Below, one piece after another: positions 1 through 7,600 of a DNA stretch of 10,000 nt. Position 1 is the first letter of the stretch, and each line of letters begins with the position of its first letter. The notes beneath the pieces were generated by a model that did no database searches, had not been told where the DNA came from, and worked only from the letters and a program-made list of their open reading frames with translations. Source of the stretch: Actinidia chinensis (lineage: Eukaryota; Streptophyta; Magnoliopsida; Ericales; Actinidiaceae); the NCBI GenBank assembly GCA_009663005.1, contig CM018891.1:3017965-3027964 (forward strand). The letters run 5' to 3'. A program made the position numbers and the translations under genes.

Positions 1-195
1 TTTCATAATTTATCTATTCATGATTACAGAAGGTTTCTGATCCATTCTTTGACACCATTGAGAAATCTTTATTATTTTGTTCTTTCAATTGCTAAGAGAC
101 ATTGTGATTGGGTTTTGTTGTCATTGGCACATCTTTACTCTATTTAGTTCCACTTGATATTTAACTGTGCATGCCAAATTTCAAACACCTTAGAT

Positions 196-222
196 GCCAA
201 CTCCCAAATACTGGGAGTTGGC
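196..222. repeat. Perfect 11-bp stem-loop
   Basis: GCCAACTCCCA (196-206) and TGGGAGTTGGC (212-222) are perfect reverse complements separated by five bases. A 12-bp palindrome, AACTCTAGAGTT, follows at 247-258. The pair may be the end of a small degraded transposon, but no matching partner end was found. Confidence 0.6.
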
Positions 223-390
223 TACCCAATATCTTTCTTTTTATCCAACTCTAGAGTTAGGGCAATCTCACATTGTCTCTTTTGACTCTTTATACTCTTT
301 TCATTAAGACATTTTTTTTTGAACTTTCGCTTTGGTCCTCCATCTTGTACTTCAAGCCTATATTACAGAGACTCTTCTAAATGGTATAAG

Positions 391-991
391 CTAAGAAGCA
401 CAAACACAAACACAGATACCCAAACGGACGTGGGACACGATAATCTCAAACAAATCAGGACATGGACACAACGAGGATACGGCAAAAAAAAATATTTCTT
501 TATGTATATTTACTTGTTATCTATATGTGAAAAAATATATTTTTGTTTTATTTTTATCTATATTTTTTCGTTTATATATATTTTTATTTATTACTATATT
601 TTTATTTTTATTTGTTACCTATATGGGCACGCCGGAGATGGTCGTTAGGATCACTGGTGGTTTGATCGATCTTGGTTGTTCTCTCTCGCCATATGGTGTA
701 ACTGGATGTGTATTAGGGCCGAGAGATATTAGGACAAAAGCCTCTTTGTAATTTTTTATTTTGACTCTAAAATTATTTTTTAAGATTGCAAATTATACCC
801 CACCGTCTCTTTTGTGTCCCTTTAAGGAACACGCGTGTCCTAGCCATGGGACACGTGTGTCCTTTAAAAAAATATAGGACACGCAACGTGGCGTATCCAA
901 CACGTGTCCCACGCGTTTCTAAGGAATGTTGGCCTCCGATATGTGTCCGACACAAATACTGCGACTAATTTGAAGTGTCCGTGCTTCATAG
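391..991. mobile_element. Non-autonomous hAT-like DNA transposon (601 bp) with 8-bp target duplication
   Basis: The ends are 11-bp inverted repeats: CTAAGAAGCAC at 391-401 and GTGCTTCATAG at 981-991, matching at 10 of 11 positions. The element is flanked by exact 8-bp direct copies of GGTATAAG at 383-390 and 992-999. An 8-bp duplication is typical of hAT-superfamily insertion. Both ends are rich in GGACACG/CGTGTCC subterminal motifs, a common feature of hAT elements, while the core (about 484-640) is very AT-rich. Open frames inside are short, overlap on both strands and show no transposase motif, so it would depend on a transposase made elsewhere. A family name would need a repeat-library comparison. 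Confidence 0.75.
821..868. repeat. Subterminal hairpin with CACGTG cores inside the hAT-like element
   Basis: The 20-base arms 821-840 and 849-868 pair at 17 of 20 positions around an 8-base loop. The right arm holds CACGTG (852-857), and another CACGTG lies at 901-906. CACGTG is the G-box core bound by plant bZIP and bHLH factors. Here it more probably arises from the GGACACG subterminal repeats, which are likely transposase binding sites. Confidence 0.6.
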
Positions 992-1075
992 GGTATAAGT
1001 AGGCCTGTCATATGGATATCTAATTATGTCTTGGTGTCCTGGCATGAGAATTAGATGAATCCAACCCTTATGCAC

Positions 1076-1171
1076 ACACTCGATTACGACGTGTTCCATG
1101 AAATTGGGACATAGCTTTTAGCTACACTCGATTATAACGTGTTCCATGAAATTGGGACATAGCTTTTAGCT
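1076..1171. repeat. 48-bp tandem duplication, two copies
   Basis: Copies at 1076-1123 and 1124-1171 are head to tail and differ at only two adjacent bases (CG in the first, TA in the second, within CGATTACGACG versus CGATTATAACG). The near identity suggests a recent local duplication in the intron. No gene or motif is apparent in the unit. Confidence 0.9.
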
Positions 1172-1186
1172 ACTTTAGCCATATGG

Positions 1187-1235
1187 AGTTCCTACTTACT
1201 ATTCCCCATCTGAAAAAAAGAAGTTCCTACTTACT
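1187..1235. repeat. 14-bp direct repeat flanking a 21-bp A-rich segment
   Basis: AGTTCCTACTTACT occurs exactly at 1187-1200 and 1222-1235. The 21 bases between them include a run of seven A. The arrangement resembles a target duplication around a severely truncated retroposed fragment, but it could equally be slippage. Confidence 0.6.
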
Positions 1236-1564
1236 GTTGCAAGACAGACTTCGTCGCACTTGCAAACGATAATAGGTGGTTTTCCCTTTGTCCTACATTA
1301 TTGCTGCTTATCTTAATGCCCCTCTTTTTAGCTCATTACCGCTTTTGTCCTGCTTATGTTCTGACGTTAAGGATTCAATATCTATACAGTAGCTGACATG
1401 TAAGTTCCTTGTAAAGTACTGGTCCTTCACTCCATATATTGTAGTTGCTAACAGCATGCAATACCTAGCTTCCCATTTAGATTCCTTGATTGTTGATGTG
1501 ACAGCTTTTATTTTATGCCTTCTTTTTGCAATTTTCGTTGATTGCTCTGATTTGATGCCTGTAG

Positions 1565-1665
1565 AGGTTCCTTCACATTATGAGAGCTATTCAAGGATCC
1601 TTGATAGTGTCTTCCATCATCAATATCGTACTTGGATATGGTAAGGCGTGGGGGAACCTGACAAG
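1565..1665 (+). CDS. NAT: NAT exon 1 of window (residues 1-33)
   Basis: Encodes RFLHIMRAIQG, then SLIVSS and LGYGKAWGNLT. The exon opens after TGCCTGTAG; the upstream codon in this frame is the TAG of the acceptor, which fixes the start. The donor is ACAAG|GTAATA, splitting an Arg codon after two bases. An earlier possible donor (GGTAAGG at 1640) is passed over because reading on gives the expected family sequence KAWGNLTR. Confidence 0.93.
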
Positions 1666-4600
1666 GTAATACAGTTTGATATCTAGCACCAGTTTTTTGC
1701 TTGTCTCACCAACTGCGTAATTTGTCTATTACTTTACTAGTTCTTTCCTTTACTAGTTCTTTCCTCATTTTGTCCATTTATTTTATTTTCTTCTTTAGGC
1801 TCTTCACTCCAGTTGTTATTGTGCCGGTAGTATGTGTTGTGGGTCTTGGTCTATTCGGAAGGGGCTTCCCACTGGTATTATTTCCCTAATGAAACTTTAG
1901 TGTTTGTGACACGAATTTTAATTTGACAAACTGTTAAATGACTCTGATCTACCTTCTACAGCTTGGCGATTGTGTGGAGATTGGTCTGCCCATGCTAATA
2001 TTGCTGGTTGTCTGCCAGGTAATATGCCTTTGTTCAGCTGGCATCTATCACCGGTGCCCCCTTTATTGAGGAAACACAAAATTGAAAACAGATTATTTTT
2101 CTCTCTCTCTGCAGTATTTGAAGCGTCTCCATCATCTGATACATTCCGTACTTGAGAGGTTTTCTTTACTTATCTGCGTCGGGCTTATATGGGCTTTTGC
2201 TGCTATTCTTACTGCTGCCGGTGCTTACAACAATGTTAAGCCTATGACTGAGCAGAGTTGTCGAGTAGACCGCTCCTTCCTCTTGTCGTCAGCTCCATGG
2301 TATTTTCATAATGTTGGGTTTTTCTTTTGATTAATCTCCCTTTCAGAGTTCTTATGACATGTTAAACGATGCTGTGTTCAATATAGGATCAAAATTCCGT
2401 ACCCTTTCCAGTGGGGTGCTCCAATATTCAGAGCCAGTCACGTCATTGGGATGATGGGGGCTGCGCTTGTTACGTCTGCCGAGGTTTAGTTGCTACCCAA
2501 TATAGATCGTCTCTTATTTACTTTTCTTTTTTAGATTTGAGCAACCCAATAATTTTCTGATTCAAACCTTGTTCCGTATTGTTTCTTTGGAAAATCGTGT
2601 AATACCTAATATGTTGAAAAGCATCATCTCCTTTCACTAGTGGAAGTTGGAAAAAGTTGTTAGAATTTTTTTGTTTATAACCATATAAAATTTGTAATGT
2701 TTCTAGTTTAACCTTCTTAATTTGTAGTGCAGTCCACTGGAACGTTCTATGCTGCAGCAAGGCTTGCAGGTGCTACAGCACCACCAGCACACGTGCTTAC
2801 CCGAAGCATTGGTCTGCAGGTGCGTGCACACAAAAACTAAGTTTTAGTTGTTCTCCTTGTGTGCCTTTCCTGAAATGCAATTTGACACGACCAGGATAAT
2901 AGAAAGTATTTGATGGTGTGGCTACTTCGAATGCAGGGTATTGGCCAGCTGCTTGATGGGATATTCGGTGCTGCTGTTGGTACAACTGCCTCTGTGTAAG
3001 GAATTGATACTTTTCAACATCTAATTTTTCCATTTCCTTTTCCCTCGCCAAATTCAGGATCCAAACACAGCCTTAGGGTATTTAATATACTTGTCGAATT
3101 AGGATTTTTTTCTCCCTCTCCGCCGTGGAGGACTGCCGAACCACATAAATCTGTGTTCTATTTCTCTGTGTGATTTCCTTTATTTATTTTTATTGTTTTT
3201 GTAGATAGATTGATCTCGTTATCACATAACAAATACCATGCATACTTACTGTTGCCTTCTTGGAAATTGTATTAACACTTTCAGATTTAAGAATGAATCT
3301 GACCAGTTCAACTCAAAAAAAATTGACCAGATAGTTTATCAATCCCTTACAGATAACTATTTCGACCTGGGTCGTGAAAATTCAGTAGGAGAGTCCATAA
3401 CTTAGATTAGTGATTTATCTTGAGGATCACCATTGGTGGTTTATAGGGCATTCAAAGTTGTTTTTTTCCCTCACTTACCTGTCTGATTATGCAGGGAAAA
3501 TGTTGGCCTTCTTGGACTGACTCATGTTGGGAGTAGAAGAGTGGTACAGATATCCACTGCTTTCATGATCTTTTTTGCCATATTCGGTTTGTTATTGGAC
3601 CATCATCATTATTTCTTGATAACTATGCTTTGAGCTTATGACCAAATGTTTGATTGTGAAGTCCTATCTTCCAGGAAAGTTTGGCGCCTTCTTTGCATCA
3701 ATACCTTTGCCAATATTTGCCGCTGCTTATTGTGTCTTATATGGTATTGTTGGTGAGTGTTTGTGGCATCATGACCAACGTTAACTTCACATCTTTTAAA
3801 TGTGTATAGTAATGGATTTTCTCGTATTTTTATTTTCTTGCAGCTGCTATTGGGGTTTCGTTCATTCAGTTTACAAACAGCAATTCCATGCGAAATATGT
3901 ACATTTTGGGCCTTTCTTTGTTCCTTGGAATATCAATACCTCAATATTTTGTCACGCACACTGATATGAACACTGGACATGGACCTGTTAGAACCAATGC
4001 TGGATGGGTAAGGTGTTCTTGCCGCCTTCATACATTTTAGTCTTTCCATTTATTTGTTGCTGTTTAGATGTTTTTAAGATGATTGTGTTATCTTTGACTT
4101 GTACAAGAATAAATTTAAGACATTCTAGTATCGAGAGGCCTTGTAAACCTAACACAACTCGTCCATCGAAGGTTAAGCTTAAGGTGTTACCTTGGCTAGA
4201 ATTTAAGTTAGATTTCAGTGATAGGTATTTTTTTGGAAAGCTCTATGGAAGTATTTGCTTTGAGAGTAAAAGATTTGACTGCTTAGGAAAGAGCTTTTAC
4301 TGCTTTTAGCTTGGTTTGACTTGACAATAGACGATTGGACAAGCTTTCAAAAATAGAGAATATAGCGATCCTAGACTGAAATGGAGAGAAATTTCGCCTA
4401 TACCTGTGGGGCCATCAAAGCTTATATCAGTTTATGAGTGTCCAATTCCCTTGAAAAGCTTACTTGGTTCCCCGGTTTCTGTCTGTCTGATCTGCTTTGG
4501 CTCACGATGTAGTTTGGTTGGAGTTTCCACCAACTAAAATGGAAGGTGGACCCGGAAGAGCAATTCGGATCGAGGCTGAACTATGCAAAATCAGATTTTT

Positions 4601-7600
4601 AAGAATGATTTCTGCAAAACCCAGCAGTTAAGGCTTGAAACCCACTAGCTAAGGAGCTCAAAACCGAGCCTCAAAAGGCAGCACAATAACGCTAGAATGA
4701 AACGCTAAAATCTAAAATTCTGATTCATCCAAAACTTCCTTTAAAAGGAATATTAATTATGGCCTTATGTATAATAGCTAAAAAGCTTAATTGTGAAGTA
4801 CCTAGGAGAAAAGAAAAAAAACTACGAAAGAACAAGATGACGACAAATGTCAAACATGCCGCCACAACATTTTAAATTAAGTGACAAACTGGCAAGCTGC
4901 TTACAAGAACACACCTACACCTCAATGACAAAGTGCTTACATGCACCCACATCCAAAGGAGGTTTACCTAACGACTAACCTTAAAAATTAAACACACTAA
5001 TAGAATTAAAAGAAGGTCTAATTACGAGTTTGATCGAGCTCAATATGCTGGAGTGGGTCGGTACCATGGCAAGGTCCTAGCATAAAGAGAGCTAATGGAG
5101 TCTGTTCATGGTCAAGCTAGGCTTGACCCAAGCTCACAAGCACAAAGTGAGGCGATCCAGTCATTTGGGGCCGAGCTGAGATGACGGGTCAGTGCCGCAA
5201 GTGGGTTTAGCCCAAAAGGCTCAGATGTGTTGTACCGAACCCAAGCGGACTCGGTAGTAGCTTCATCATGCCCAACTGGGGTAGTTACGAGATCAATCAA
5301 GTGAATGACGTGTGGATCACCCCACATGATGCTTAGTTCAGGAAATTTAGGATAACCATGAAGAAAGAGGTGCTTACATATGATAACCACCACACATTGG
5401 AAACTTCCCCTCACATGATTGCTCTTGCTTGTGGCCAAAGGCAATGGCCAATTACGAAAGGGCAACACTCTTCACCCTAGTAGAGGGAACGCTCTCAACC
5501 TCTCTAGTTCATCTCTTTTGTACTTTGTCCTATTTCACTCCATACACTTTCTGACTTAAGCATCATCCAGTGTCTTTTCGTGGCTATCGCGGCCTAGCAA
5601 CAATAGTGGTGCTCTTTTCTTTTGTAGCCTAGATCACTCACTAGCAGAACTTACACAACGCATTTAGGCACACCATTCCACCGTAGTGGATTTTTAGTGT
5701 GCACAGTAACATCCTAAGACTGACTTTTCTTCTCTCTACTTTGAAGGGGGTACGCCTTTTATATAAAGCCAAATCACTTGGAAGTATTTACGAATCCAAA
5801 CTCAAACAACTACTAAAGTAAATGGAATTTAACCTATATAGAGTTTAGAACTTTATTGTACCTCCCCATTTCCTGTGGGTAAGCCACCTCCTATTGTTCT
5901 TCAACTTCTTCTGAATGAATGAACATAAGAGGTTCCCGAATAGAAGAGACTTAGTTAGCAAGCTAATGTGACAAGCATTGAAGATTATTTTTAGTGGGAT
6001 AAGTGGTCTACCATCTCATAAAAAGAGAGGAAAGGTGATTTCAAATAGTTTTAATTAAGTTCAATTAGTGAGTGTTTGTTTTGAGTTTCCTTTTTTGCTA
6101 GATAACCTCCTTTTGGGTGTGTTCTTGTGAGCACCTTGTCATTGAGGTGTGTTCTTGTAAGTACCATGTCACCTAGTTTAGGATGTTGTGGTTGCATGGT
6201 TGTCTTGTTCTTTTGTAGTTTTTTCTATTTCTAAGAATTTTACCATGTAGTTTTTTAGCTATTGGATGGAGGACTATAATATTCCCGGTGAAGGAGGTTT
6301 TAAATGAATTGAAACATCAGATTTTAGTGTTTAATTATAGCATTATTGTGCTCCCCTTTTAGGGCTTTGTAGCTCATAGATTTTGAAGCCCTAACCGCTT
6401 AATTTTGCTGAAATCAGTCATGAAAATTCGATTTTGCATATAGTTTGGCCTTGATCCAAGTTGTTATTTGGGTCCACCTTCGATTGTAGTTATTGGAACC
6501 TCTAACCAAAATACATCAAACGATATTTTTTGATAACTCGGTATCCGGCCCAAAGGACCTACTAATCCGGAGAATCAATCCCACCGTCCACTAGCAGGGG
6601 CCCAATTAAAGCCGAGGTAAATCCCTAATATAGACTTGCCTCAATAGGTACTGGCAAGGAGATTTGAAACCTACAACCTTAAGACGGTAAGCCCCTTAGT
6701 TGTGGCCAAACTCCCACTTAACCAATTCCTTGTGATTAAAATACATCAAATTCAGCTCCAATGTGAGGTGCATTGTGTTAAATAGTTCTATCCATATTTT
6801 TCTCTGTCGTTCAGCTTTCAATTTACCCACCTAGCACATTCACTTTGTCTATTGTATTCATTTGTTTCCGTTTTACAAGACCAGACCTTTTCTACAGCCG
6901 CTTCACTTTTCTCATTATCTGAAAAGATCACCAAACTCGGTCTTTTAGCATTCACATTGTTCATTGTGATAGGCAGCTTCCAATATTACGATTCTTTATC
7001 TCGTGTAAACTACTTTTTGGAACACTTTTGTCCCACGGGAACCCACCACATTTTCCTTTTTCTTTTTTAACATGAGTGCAAACTCGACTGTTTTCATTTT
7101 GTAGGAATAAACACTGACTTTTCCATTTTGTGTGATATTGGGATTCTTATCTCATGTAAACTACTTTTTGGAACACTTTTTTGTCCCACGGGAACCCAAC
7201 AGTTGCCTTTTTCTTTTTTTAACATGAGTGCCAACTCAACTGTTTTCATTTTGTTGGAAAATAAACACTCGATTGTTTTCATTTTTTTATGGAAATAAAT
7301 ACTACCGTTTTCATTCTACAAGAATAAGCACTACTGTTTTCATTTTGTGCGATATTAGGATTCTTATCTCATGTAAACTACGTTTTGGAACACTTTTTCG
7401 TCGCCACGGGAACCCACCACAGTTTCCGTGCAAATGTTTACATTTTGGTAAATTAACACAAGTGTAAGAAGGGTTCGTATTTACGGCCCTTTTGATCAGC
7501 ATCGTACATAGTTGCCTCTTGGTGGCTCTCATCTTACCTATAGGTGCTGCATTATTCCGTGATGCACTAATTGCTACCCCTAACGATGGCATGCATAACT

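Larger units (their letters stand above)
1..1564 (+). other. Upstream intron (3' part) of the NAT transporter gene, no exon seen
   Basis: No stretch here encodes the conserved NAT segment expected just before the first visible exon (the region around FGTRLP and the following membrane segment), and the short open frames are not NAT-like. The stretch ends in a splice acceptor (TGCCTGTAG) at 1564. I therefore infer that it is intron, at least 1.56 kb long, although its donor lies outside the window. It contains a small stem-loop, a hAT-like element, a 48-bp tandem duplication and a 14-bp direct repeat, each listed separately. A small or diverged exon could have been missed. Confidence 0.6.
4506..6517. 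mobile_element. 2.0-kb element with long (about 0.5 kb) terminal inverted repeats
   Basis: The outer ends begin GATGTA[G/T]TTTGGTT. The outermost 48 bases match at 41 positions without gaps, and similarity continues with small indels for about 500 bases on each arm. Such long arms are found in Mutator-like (MULE) and foldback-type elements. The central part (5013-6046) has a 118-residue open frame on the - strand (5112-5468) that I cannot assign and that shows no transposase motif. A TATATAAA at 5760-5767 reads as TATA-like on both strands but has no demonstrated use. I could not find a convincing target duplication, so the superfamily is open. The arms have diverged, which points to an old insertion. 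Confidence 0.75.

Noticed and set aside
22..75. Possible NAT exon after ATTACAG at the window start, reading SDPFFDTIEK
   Set aside because: It resembles the SDPH segment preceding RFLHIMR only superficially. No donor follows in a suitable phase, and the frame runs to a stop without other NAT motifs.
319..751. Two overlapping open frames in the hAT-like element
   Set aside because: They are driven by the AT-rich core (Phe, Ile and Tyr runs), with no transposase motif.
773..968. Mirror-image open frames on both strands
   Set aside because: They are a by-product of the palindromic GGACACG repeats; neither resembles a protein.
1456..1644. 62-residue ATG open frame overlapping the first visible NAT exon
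   Set aside because: It is in a different frame from the exon that encodes RFLHIMRAIQG and crosses its splice acceptor.
2797..3051. 84-residue - strand open frame over NAT exons 6 and 7
   Set aside because: It is an antisense shadow of the exons and intron; the + strand peptide is clearly the conserved one.
5112..5468. 118-residue - strand open frame in the long-inverted-repeat element
   Set aside because: No domain or transposase residue is recognisable, and no promoter or splice context supports it. It is kept only as a remark in the element entry.
4497..6526. Target duplication for the long-inverted-repeat element
   Set aside because: Bases before 4506 (GGCTCAC) and after the arm once the SINE is removed (AAATTCAGC) do not match at any reasonable shift.
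6660..6737. A genuine tRNA gene on the - strand
   Set aside because: A and B boxes are present, but the segment lies inside a 217-bp insert with target duplications and an A-rich tail, and the arms do not form a credible cloverleaf; a SINE explains it better.
6983..7430. CRISPR-like array
   Set aside because: Repeat units vary in length and there are no uniform short repeats with unique spacers; the host is a plant.
7226..7592. Open frames of 79 and 93 residues around the tandem repeat
   Set aside because: They follow the repeat units, lie within the intron and match no family.
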